Positions 7,214 to 13,891 of a stretch of DNA of 19,332 bases are shown here, one piece after another. Position numbers and translations under genes: made by a program. This stretch comes from CAIOZW01 sp049317725. GTDB lineage: Bacteria; Acidobacteriota; Blastocatellia; RBC074. Every line of letters begins with the position of its first letter. Within the stretch, counting starts at the first letter, position 1. The stretch spans positions 1 to 19,332 of the forward strand of contig JBMOHS010000068.1 in the NCBI GenBank assembly GCA_049317725.1, in the 5' to 3' direction. The notes beneath the pieces are model-generated. The model saw only the letters and a list, made by a program, of their open reading frames with translations. It searched no databases and was not told where the DNA came from.

Positions 7214-8704
7214 TCAGAGACGTCCCGCCTCGGAGTAGGGGGGCGCAGGGGCACTGACTGGACGACCGACCGTCGCCCTCTTCCAGAAGAGGAAGAGGAT
7301 CAGCCCAGAGGCCGAGAGGACGGCTTGCAGGGTCACGAAGACCATCATCACTACATCCCGGGTCATCCGCCCTGTCCAGTTGAGAAAATTCCATTTGTGG
7401 AGATAGTTGAAGGTGTAGCTCTCGAGCCGCTTCCAGTTGCCCAGGGTCAGCCACAGCTGCCCTCCGACCGGCTCAAGAAAGTAGCGCGTCTGGTTGGCGT
7501 CCTGATACTCGACCCGGACGACGGGCAGTCGTTTATTGAGGAATCCGTATTCGTCGTCAAACTTCGTGACGGGCCGGATCGAGGCGATGCGTGACGGGTC
7601 GAGCCCGCTGAAAATACCGGCGAGTTCCCGGAGATAGCGGTCATGGGCGCCCTCGATCCGTTCCCCTGTCGCCGCGTCGTGATACTGGACTTGGCGGTTG
7701 GCGAGGAAGACCTGGTAGGCGGGCTTCCCCTCCAGACGAACCATCGAGAGATTGACGATCGGTCCAAGGGCAGGATCGAGCAGGATCTGTGTCAGTGGGA
7801 AGGGGGAGTCGCTTCGCTGGAACTCGTGCGGGGCATAGACCGCCTTCGCCTCGGCAAGGATGCCGGGCTTCTCGACAGCGTGATAGGCCGCGCTCGTCGC
7901 CCAGAAGATCATGGTCACCGAGACTGTCAACCCCAGCCGACGGTGGTATCTCTTGAGACGGTTCCGGGGTTGATCCGTCTTCGCGGTCAGTGGACGAAAT
8001 GTCTTCCAGAAGAGTCCATAGACGAGGATGCCGCTGATGGCCATGAGGGCAACCAGCGAGGTGAAGGTGACGAGCAGGCCGACCCGCAACCAGTCGGCGC
8101 CTTCCACCCCTGCCACCCAATCCCAGTTGTGAAGAGTGACGAAGAGCGCCATCAACCTTCCCTTGGTCCGATCGACGAGGGTTCCCAACAGGCCGGAGGT
8201 AGTCTCGACATAGGCGCGCATCTGATCTGGCCGGTCGAACTGGACGCGATAGACCGGCAAGAGCTTGTTGATCACCTTGTATTCGCGGTCGAAGTCAGTG
8301 ACCAATTGGACCTCTGTGACGGGCGATTGAAAGTCCTGGAGGTACTGTCGGGCCAGCCAGACGGCATACTGCCGGTCTCCCCCCAACAATTCCGCTCCGT
8401 CCCGAGTGCTGAAGTAGCGTAACGGACGATCCGGCTCCGTTCGAACTTGGTAGTAGGGTCTCCCCTCCAATCTGATCACTTGAAAGTCTTGGTAGCGGGT
8501 CAGATCGTGGCGGGCAAACGCCTCCTGCGGGGTCGCTCCAAAATCATCCGCCTTCAAGGCGGGAGAGGCGATCCGCATCAACTTGGGACGTGGCTGCAAC
8601 CAGCTCATCAGCGGATGGAGAAACCCGCTGACACTCCAGAGGAAGACGACGGCGCAGGTGACGATGCCAAGATAGCGATGCCAGACATAAAAGATCTTCT
8701 TCAA
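7214..8704 (-). CDS. PepSY-TM protein, putative ferric (siderophore) reductase
   Basis: This 496-residue inner-membrane protein has four predicted membrane segments at about 8-30, 206-230, 255-275 and 452-476. Two large extracytoplasmic PepSY-like modules lie between them. Histidines next to the membrane (H9 in WHRYLG, LHNW, YHRRLG, YHAVE, YLHKW) match the layout of PepSY_TM proteins, whose member FoxB is a haem-containing siderophore reductase; haem binding here is inferred. The start is TTG: AAGGGG lies 7-8 bases upstream and the next in-frame ATG is far inside TM1 or beyond. The paralogue at 16770-18485 begins at the equivalent place. It follows the Oar-like receptor by 63 bases on the same strand, so a receptor and reductase pair is likely. 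The substrate could be iron or, given the Cys-rich genes upstream, copper. Confidence 0.88.
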   Translation of the reverse strand: MKKIFYVWHRYLGIVTCAVVFLWSVSGFLHPLMSWLQPRPKLMRIASPALKADDFGATPQEAFARHDLTRYQDFQVIRLEGRPYYQVRTEPDRPLRYFSTRDGAELLGGDRQYAVWLARQYLQDFQSPVTEVQLVTDFDREYKVINKLLPVYRVQFDRPDQMRAYVETTSGLLGTLVDRTKGRLMALFVTLHNWDWVAGVEGADWLRVGLLVTFTSLVALMAISGILVYGLFWKTFRPLTAKTDQPRNRLKRYHRRLGLTVSVTMIFWATSAAYHAVEKPGILAEAKAVYAPHEFQRSDSPFPLTQILLDPALGPIVNLSMVRLEGKPAYQVFLANRQVQYHDAATGERIEGAHDRYLRELAGIFSGLDPSRIASIRPVTKFDDEYGFLNKRLPVVRVEYQDANQTRYFLEPVGGQLWLTLGNWKRLESYTFNYLHKWNFLNWTGRMTRDVVMMVFVTLQAVLSASGLILFLFWKRATVGRPVSAPAPPYSEAGRL

Positions 8705-8718
8705 GATGGTTCCCCTTT
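8705..8718 (-). promoter_or_regulatory. Ribosome binding site deciding the TTG start of the PepSY gene
   Basis: On the minus strand the sequence reads AAAGGGGAACCATC followed by TTG. The AAGGGG is well placed for TTG, and no competing ATG or GTG occurs in frame nearby. Confidence 0.6.
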
Positions 8719-8723
8719 CTCTC

Positions 8724-8761
8724 CGCGAGGAGGGGCGCTGTCGAACAACGCCCCCCTCGCG
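8724..8761 (-). repeat. Intercistronic hairpin between receptor and PepSY genes
   Basis: CGCGAGG-A-GGGGCG (724-737) pairs with CGCCCCCCTCGCG (749-761): 13 pairs with one bulged base and an 11-base loop. It starts a few bases past the receptor stop and ends before the PepSY ribosome site. No T run follows in the minus direction. This position suits an mRNA processing or stabilising element that sets the receptor to reductase ratio. Confidence 0.65.
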
Positions 8762-8767
8762 TTGGAT

Positions 8768-11704
8768 TTAAAAGACAATCCGCGCCACCAGTTGGACCCG
8801 GCGAGGATCGAAGGCACTGATGTACCGCCCGAAAGAGGGGGAGACGAGCACGCTATCGACCGCATTGAAGTTGGCGACATTGAAGGCGTTGAACATCTCT
8901 CCGCGGAGCTGGAGACGCCACCGCTCCTTCAGCGGGACATCCTTCGACAAGGAGAACCCGATATCGATCATCCCATCCGTGCGTTCGGTATTCCGCCCGA
9001 GGGTCCCGAGTGTGCCAGCCAGTGGAGTCAATTGCGCCCTCGTCACCCCGCTAGCCAAGCGAATCGGGGTCGAGCATGACCCACACCGCACGAGGGTCCC
9101 CGGGATGTCGAGCAACCGGTTGTTGTTGCTTGCCTGTTGATTGACCGTCCCGGAAAAGAGAGTATAGGTTCTGCCGGACTGTGCAGTCGCCACGCTGCTC
9201 AGGCTCCACCCACCCAGCAGATGATTGAGCCAACGACGCGAGGCAACCTCGGGAAGTCGCCAGATTCCAGTCATCGTCAGAATGTGGGGGATGTCGAAGT
9301 CGGATCGCCCGCGGTCGAGGTAGAGCCTGTTCTCGTCGAACGGAATCAGCGCCCGGTCGAGCCCGGTATTGGTCGACGTCAGTCCCGAGACTTGATCGAG
9401 ATACTTCGAGAAGGTGTAGGCCGCCCGGAGCTGCACCCTCGTCCCCAAGCGCTGAGACCAGCCGACCTGCAACGAGTGGTAGCTGCTGTTGGCCGAGGTC
9501 TCGAGGATGCTGACCACCCCGACCGTCGGATCTGGACGTCGATAGCCGACCGGCGGTGCCTCTCCGCCATTCGGCAAGCGCAGCCGTGTCTCTTTCCGGC
9601 CCAGCGTTCCGACGTAAGAGACCCGGAGCGTCGACTGAGGGTTCCAGAGCTCCTGCTCCACCGTCAGGTTGAGATGTTGGGCATAGGGAGTCGCGGTATC
9701 CGGATTGGGCAAGACGAGCCCACTCGGGATGTTCACCGTCGCGTTGCCGAGCAGATTCGACAGCGACGGATTGCCGACCGTGAAGGTCTCGATCAACGGA
9801 GGATTGAAGCGTGTCAGGCCAAGAAAGACCGTCTCGAGCGCGTTGAAGTAGATTCCATACCCGCCACGCAGCACCGTCCGCGGTCGCCACTGCCAGGCAA
9901 AACCGAAGCGGGGCGCAACATTGTTGGGATCTGTCCGCAGCAGGTACTGGGAAGGAATCCGGTTGACCGCCTCGCGCAGCCCGGTGTTGAGCTCATACCG
10001 GACTCCGAGATTGATCGTCAGATTGGGAAGAATTCGCCAGTCGTCCTGCACGAACGAGTGCCACTCCGTCCGTCGCAACCCCATGCGCGGATTGCCCACC
10101 CGCTTGAGGTAAGAGGCTGGGCGCCCGGCGAGAAAGTCGGCAATGTTGTTGAAGCTGAGCGCTCCCCGATAGTTGGCATCGAGATTGCCGTCATTGACCT
10201 GCACCCGCCGGACCGAGGTTCCGAATTTGAGCACGTGCCCCGAAAGTGTCCACGTCAAGTCGTCATTGATCTGATAGCTGTTGAGAAACTCATAGCGGTT
10301 GGCAAAGGCTGGGACCCCAATGGCCGTCAGCCCATTGACCCGTAACTGCCCCACCTCCCCATTCCGTGTGCGATCCCCCAGGAAGAGGATGTTCTCCGAC
10401 GGCAAGTCGAGTGATTCGGTTCGGTTGAATCCGAAGCGTACCTCGTTGAACTGGCGCGGGGAGAGGACCCACGAATGTTGCAGGCTCCCACTCATCGTCG
10501 TCCGGTTGAGGTTGTTCGACCCGTCGATGACTCCGGCATGCCCCCCTTGCACAAAGCTGACCGCCTTGGCGATGTTGTAACGAGCCATCACCTTCTGGTT
10601 CTGGTTGAGGGCCAGATCCCCCCGGACGAGCCACGTGTCCATGTCAATGTTCTGTGCCAAGCCGAAGGTGAAGGTCGTCGCCCCTCCAATTGCCCGTGGG
10701 TAAAGATCGACCAACGCCTGGACGGCCGGCACTGCGGTCGCGCGCTGAGCATCCGAGAGGACCTGGAAGAGGCGCGATTGAGACCCGCGAATGCGGTAGG
10801 TCTCATACTGCCCAAAGATCCATGCCCGATTCTTGACGATCGGCGCTCCGAGAGTGAACCCGGCCAAGTTCGAACGGTTCGATGGCTTGACCCGGTCGAT
10901 CGCGTTGCGCGCCGCGAGTGCGGAGTTGTTGTGATACTCGTAGACGGAGCCGTGCCATTCATTCGTCCCCGACTTGCTGACAATGCTGACGATTCCACCG
11001 GAGTTCCGTCCGTACTCGGCCTTGAAGTTGTGGGTCAGTACCTCGAAGCTGGCAATTGCCTCCTGGCTGATGAGCTGCTCATTGGCACCACGACCGGCAA
11101 TCAGCCCCGTGTTCGGATCGTTGTTGTCGACCGAGTCGATGAGATAGTTGTTGTTGATCGCCCGCTGCCCACTGACAGAGAAGGGTTGATGGGCCCGGGT
11201 CGAGAGAGCAACCCCGGGGGCAGTGCGCGCCTGCGTATAGAAGTTGCGCCCCTGGGTACCGGCGGCCGTCGGAAGATCGTTCATCTCCTCAGCCGAGAAG
11301 CTGCGGGCCGTCTTCGGATCGGCCGTCTGCAGCACCGTCGCCGAATCGATCACCTCGACCACGTCGCTGACCTGTGTCACTTGCAGCCGGGCATCCACCC
11401 GGACGGAGTCGCCGACCCGAACTTGGATCAGCGGCCCGAGATAGCTGGCGAACCCGGGCGCTTGAACCGCCAGTCGATAGGTGCCGGGCTCAATCCCCGA
11501 CAGCGTGTAGTCGCCTTGCCCGTCGGTGAGCAGACTGCGCTCCCGACCACGCTCCTGATCCCGAAGGGTGAGCGCCGCATTGGCAACGCCGTTGCCCTGT
11601 GTGTCGAGCACCCGCCCATGCAGAGAGCCCCCGATGCTCTGGGCGATGACTTGCAGGGAAAGGGAGAGCAGCAGACACCCACCCAACCAAAAGACTCGTT
11701 TCAT
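8768..11704 (-). CDS. Oar-like TonB-dependent outer-membrane receptor with carboxypeptidase-regulatory-like domain
   Basis: This 978-residue protein begins with a signal peptide (MKRVFWLGG... cleaved near residue 21, after IAQ). It continues with a CarboxypepD_reg-like beta domain (about 26-105; GRVLDTQGNGVANAALTL, then YTLSGIEPGTYRLAVQAPGF). A TonB-box-like VVEVIDS comes next, then a plug domain (about 125-240) containing NNNYLIDSVDNNDPNTG and EYGRNSGGIVSIVSKSG, both typical of Oar-type receptors. A long beta-barrel ends in a C-terminal phenylalanine (VARIVF), the usual signal for barrel insertion. It should import a large substrate or chelate using TonB energy. The start has an excellent GGAAGGAG five bases upstream. 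It is preceded by two Cys-rich small genes and followed by a PepSY-TM gene, all on the minus strand, so metal uptake is likely. Oar-like receptors elsewhere also handle peptides and glycans, so the substrate is unproven. Confidence 0.93.
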   Translation of the reverse strand: MKRVFWLGGCLLLSLSLQVIAQSIGGSLHGRVLDTQGNGVANAALTLRDQERGRERSLLTDGQGDYTLSGIEPGTYRLAVQAPGFASYLGPLIQVRVGDSVRVDARLQVTQVSDVVEVIDSATVLQTADPKTARSFSAEEMNDLPTAAGTQGRNFYTQARTAPGVALSTRAHQPFSVSGQRAINNNYLIDSVDNNDPNTGLIAGRGANEQLISQEAIASFEVLTHNFKAEYGRNSGGIVSIVSKSGTNEWHGSVYEYHNNSALAARNAIDRVKPSNRSNLAGFTLGAPIVKNRAWIFGQYETYRIRGSQSRLFQVLSDAQRATAVPAVQALVDLYPRAIGGATTFTFGLAQNIDMDTWLVRGDLALNQNQKVMARYNIAKAVSFVQGGHAGVIDGSNNLNRTTMSGSLQHSWVLSPRQFNEVRFGFNRTESLDLPSENILFLGDRTRNGEVGQLRVNGLTAIGVPAFANRYEFLNSYQINDDLTWTLSGHVLKFGTSVRRVQVNDGNLDANYRGALSFNNIADFLAGRPASYLKRVGNPRMGLRRTEWHSFVQDDWRILPNLTINLGVRYELNTGLREAVNRIPSQYLLRTDPNNVAPRFGFAWQWRPRTVLRGGYGIYFNALETVFLGLTRFNPPLIETFTVGNPSLSNLLGNATVNIPSGLVLPNPDTATPYAQHLNLTVEQELWNPQSTLRVSYVGTLGRKETRLRLPNGGEAPPVGYRRPDPTVGVVSILETSANSSYHSLQVGWSQRLGTRVQLRAAYTFSKYLDQVSGLTSTNTGLDRALIPFDENRLYLDRGRSDFDIPHILTMTGIWRLPEVASRRWLNHLLGGWSLSSVATAQSGRTYTLFSGTVNQQASNNNRLLDIPGTLVRCGSCSTPIRLASGVTRAQLTPLAGTLGTLGRNTERTDGMIDIGFSLSKDVPLKERWRLQLRGEMFNAFNVANFNAVDSVLVSPSFGRYISAFDPRRVQLVARIVF

Positions 11705-11719
11705 TCGTACTCCTTCCGA

Positions 11720-11734
11720 CAGCCGTTGCGGCTG
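11720..11734 (-). repeat. Small hairpin just upstream of the receptor ribosome site
   Basis: CAGCCG and CGGCTG pair perfectly around a 3-base loop, ending a few bases before GGAAGGAG of the Oar-like gene. It could tune translation. It is short enough to be chance in GC-rich DNA. Confidence 0.3.
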
Positions 11735-11831
11735 CGACCTTTAAGACAGACGCTCCCCACTCCCGTCCGCCTCACGACAAACAGGAGCAGCAAGCTTGAT
11801 CGGATTGTCAGATCAGATTGGTCGGCCTCGA

Positions 11832-12248
11832 TCAGGCAGGAGGAGCACGAGGAGGGAGGGAGAGCAGCAGCGGATTCCGAACGATCCGTCGGGTCCTTCG
11901 GGGAAAGATGTTCAGGGCATGAAATTGAGTTTTCGCCAGACAGGAGACTGCTGGCGCGTGGGCACCTTTCGACGAAGATCCCGCCGGGGGAAGCGTGCAG
12001 GTCACCGGGCACCCGGGCGAGAGGGCTTCCACACCGATGGCGAGCTGCCCCGGGTCGACCTCCCCACCAAGACAGCAACACGCGCCATCCTCGGCGTAGC
12101 AGACCATCGCACAGCCGCGCGACGGCGGAAAAGCCCCGCCCAGCAGATCGAGCAGCACCCCGATCAGCAGGATCCAGGCGAGCACCGCCCTCCGCGAGCC
12201 TCGCTCCCGTTGAATCGATCGATTCCCCAACTGCTGGGAGGTGACCAT
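11832..12248 (-). CDS. Small Cys-rich membrane-anchored or secreted protein, paralogue A
   Basis: This 138-residue protein is of no family I recognise. It has a basic N-terminus (NRSIQRERGSRR), one hydrophobic segment at about 21-38 (signal anchor or signal peptide), and a Cys cluster: C46, C50, C57, C58, C59, C80, C84, C103. The arrangement C46-A-M-V-C50, then EDG-A-CC, then CPV-T-C, is shared with the gene at 12440-12868, with C46 and C50 at identical positions. The tail is basic and Pro-rich. The ATG at 12248 has GGAGG 9 bases upstream, supporting a genuine gene. It lies 127 bases before the Oar-like receptor on the same strand. Cys and Met clusters outside the cytoplasm suggest soft-metal (Cu, Zn) or thiol chemistry, but this is inference. 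The Cys residues could equally form disulfides. Confidence 0.72.
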   Translation of the reverse strand: MVTSQQLGNRSIQRERGSRRAVLAWILLIGVLLDLLGGAFPPSRGCAMVCYAEDGACCCLGGEVDPGQLAIGVEALSPGCPVTCTLPPAGSSSKGAHAPAVSCLAKTQFHALNIFPRRTRRIVRNPLLLSLPPRAPPA

Positions 12249-12439
12249 TCCTCAATTCCTCCGCCATCTTCCTCGGCGGAAGAAGCGGGTCCCGCATCGA
12301 CAATTCGCTCTGCCAGATCAGCCCCGACCCCAAGCAGGATCCAAGCCCACGCTTCAAAGGCCTGGGCAATCGACAAGGATCCACCTCCAAGGAGACGGAG
12401 ATGAGCCATCTGACGAGCAATGGTTCGCGAAAGAATCGG
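12249..12439. other. Gap between the two Cys-rich genes
   Basis: The gap is 191 bases. A minus-strand frame (12164-12409) starting with an AHLRLLGG-type sequence lies mostly here. It has no ribosome site and overlaps the start of paralogue A, so it is not called. The 3' end of the gap carries the GGAGG ribosome site of paralogue A. Confidence 0.5.
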
Positions 12440-12868
12440 TCAGGAGAAGAGGACGGGTGGGGATCTTGGGCGGGAAGAGGAGAACTTCTTGGGGGTCAGA
12501 CCGAGCGGCACACGCCATCCAATCTCAGATGAGCGGTCCCCGATCAGCATATAAGGAGAGACGGGCAGGGCGTTCTGTCGTGTGCTGGTCTGGTTGGAGG
12601 GAACGGTCGCGCAGGGGACGGGGCAGGCTGAGCCCATCGATGCCCCCATCTGCCGCTGCCCTCCGGGCAGGGCCCCCTCCGGGGCGACGAAGCAGCAGAC
12701 CCCGTCCTCCTCGTCGCAGCACTCCATGCCGCAGGGAGCACCGTCTCCCCAGGGAAACGACCCCGTCGGAACGCCCCATCCACAGCACCACCCGACCAGA
12801 AAGAGCACCCAGACGCCAGCCGCCTGCCGTTGCCGCTCCTTCCATCCTCGGGTCGATCGCTGCTTCAT
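12440..12868 (-). CDS. Small Cys-rich membrane-anchored or secreted protein, paralogue B
   Basis: This 142-residue protein is paralogous to the next gene downstream, and I recognise no named family. It has a basic start (KQRSTRGWKERQRQ), a hydrophobic segment at about 16-33 containing C28 and C29, then C46-G-M-E-C50-C51, an acidic DEEDG, C58-C59, and CPVP-C (C82, C86). The tail is Ser/Arg/Pro-rich. A CC pair in the membrane segment could act as a lipobox-like or metal site, but no clear lipobox context is seen. The ATG at 12868 has TTGGAG four bases upstream; an ATG seven codons earlier (12889) lacks one. It is the first gene of the presumed operon B, A, receptor, PepSY-TM. Duplicate genes with conserved Cys spacing and divergent flanks indicate selection on the Cys core. 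A role in binding or handing over a metal is a guess. Confidence 0.7.
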   Translation of the reverse strand: MKQRSTRGWKERQRQAAGVWVLFLVGWCCGWGVPTGSFPWGDGAPCGMECCDEEDGVCCFVAPEGALPGGQRQMGASMGSACPVPCATVPSNQTSTRQNALPVSPYMLIGDRSSEIGWRVPLGLTPKKFSSSRPRSPPVLFS

Positions 12869-12929
12869 TGGTCTCCAACGCTCCTGCATGCCCAGTCTTT
12901 TGTGAAATCGTGCAAGGCAAAGCTAACAG

Positions 12930-12958
12930 ATGGTCGCGCCCCTGACAAGGTCGCCCTC
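12930..12958 (-). promoter_or_regulatory. Candidate sigma-70-type promoter for the Cys-rich/receptor operon
   Basis: On the minus strand TTGTCA (5 of 6 to TTGACA) is separated by 17 bases from TAGCTT (weak -10), about 62 bases upstream of the Cys-rich gene B start. No recognisable Fur box overlaps it. Confidence 0.3.
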
Positions 12959-13029
12959 CCCTGCCCACCGGAGATCGGGGCGACGATGAGACGAGGTCGC
13001 ACCCCGTGCAATCGATTCTGCGCCCCGGC

Positions 13030-13500
13030 CTATCCGAGTCTCACCGACTGGGTCGCGGCGTGGCCAGCCAAAGCAGTGACAAAGGTTTTGAGGCTGGTCA
13101 TCGACGAGAGGTCCCGGAAGTCTCCGGTGACCAAGGCCGCCCGACTGGCGGTCATCACACAGGCAGAGGTATAGAGTTGTTCTTTGACCATTCGCTGACC
13201 CAGCAGATCATCGCGTTCGAGGTAGGATGTATTCTTGAACTCTTCAAAAATGGCGTAATGCGGAGAGACCACTTTGACCTTGTCACGTGAACCATGCGCA
13301 TCTTCGACCATCATCACCCCCCCAACAAAGGGGGGAGGCTGTTTCCCAAAAGCATCTTCCCGATAGGCGGTCCAAAGATCGAGGGCCGAACCGATGGCCT
13401 CCTCCGTTCGGTTATTGGTTATTGAAGTTGTTCCCGAAAGATGACCCAATATGGCTCTTCGGTCGACGGGCGTCGCGGGTCCGACCCGGCAGTTCACGCC
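13030..13500 (-). pseudogene. Decayed PaeR7I/XhoI-family type II restriction endonuclease
   Basis: Read on the minus strand, KSHIGSSFGNNFNN (from 13459) and, after a frame change, NNRTEEAIGSALDLWTAYR, VGGVMMVEDAHGSRDKV, VVSPHYAIFEEFKNTSY and LVTGDFRDLSSMTSLKTFV strongly resemble the C-terminal half of PaeR7I, which cuts CTCGAG. I recognise this from memory of the family. The frame is broken by a perfect 7-bp tandem duplication at 13410-13423; removing one copy restores FNNRTEEAIG exactly. The expected E-F-K catalytic stretch before SHIG reads R-P-K, and only a possible RRELPG remnant (near 13484-13500) remains of the N-terminal half. The intact enzyme is near 246 residues; about 145 remain. 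No cognate methyltransferase is in the window. It is almost certainly inactive. Confidence 0.82.
13410..13423. repeat. 7-bp tandem duplication causing the frameshift in the restriction gene relic
   Basis: GGTTATT occurs twice in direct tandem (13410-13416 and 13417-13423). On the coding (minus) strand this turns AATAACC into two copies and shifts the frame by one, creating a stop three codons later in the upstream frame. Confidence 0.85.
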
Positions 13501-13891
13501 GGATGATGGTGATCGCGGGATAGGCGATGACCTCTGCCTGATGGGTGGATCCAGCCCGCTCCCTGGGGCGAGTGAGTACCTCTGTTCCCAGACTTCTCTC
13601 CTTTCCCAAGCAGAAGTCACCCGGCCTATGCCTTCTTCCCAGACGGCTCCCCTTGGAAAACTCAACTCCCATTCAGATCGATGCACGGACGGTCGGTGAG
13701 GCCGTTGCAACCACTCGTGAAATAGCAGTTCAGGGTACAAGTTCGATTGAGCCACTCTTGCACCGTTATTCGATTCGAGGGCCTACGGACTGAAGCGATC
13801 CCGTGATGCTTCGAACGGGTGGGCCAAGTCACTGCCCATTAAGCCGCGACGGAGGGACGAAGCGAGCTTTCTAACCGATCTAAGGAGCGCC
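13501..13891. other. Gene-poor stretch upstream of the siderophore-type receptor
   Basis: The left part presumably derives from the 5' half of the restriction gene, but no frame keeps recognisable homology. The right part (13792-13869) folds into three successive hairpins and ends at AAGGAG before the receptor start. No Fur-box-like palindrome and no named riboswitch core was found. Confidence 0.45.
13792..13869 (+). promoter_or_regulatory. Hairpin-rich 5' leader of the TonB-dependent receptor gene
   Basis: Three consecutive possible stems are present: GAAGC-ATC/GAT-GCTTC (13792-13812, one bulge), TGGGC/GCCCA (13820-13838), and AAGCCGC/GCG-GCTT (13841-13869, one bulge). All lie just before AAGGAG (13882-13887). 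Each stem is modest, and their regular spacing is the only reason to call it. It does not contain a B12 box or THI box. Confidence 0.3.

Noticed and set aside
9137..10345. 402-codon plus-strand open frame inside the receptor gene
   Set aside because: Antisense shadow of a clear TonB-dependent receptor.
10475..12244. 589-codon plus-strand open frame
   Set aside because: It lies antisense to the Oar-like receptor and Cys-rich gene A, is very rich in Arg/Pro, and has no family features or ribosome site.
12164..12409. 81-codon minus-strand frame between the Cys-rich genes, with a segment loosely like the hydrophobic part of paralogue A
   Set aside because: No Shine-Dalgarno, no Cys cluster, and it overlaps the well-supported start of paralogue A. 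A third decayed paralogue remains a remote possibility.
13792..13891. Cobalamin or TPP riboswitch before the receptor
   Set aside because: Neither the B12 box nor the THI core sequence is present; only generic hairpins are seen.
13756..13891. Fur box
   Set aside because: No GATAATGATAATCATTATC-like palindrome is visible here or upstream of 12868.
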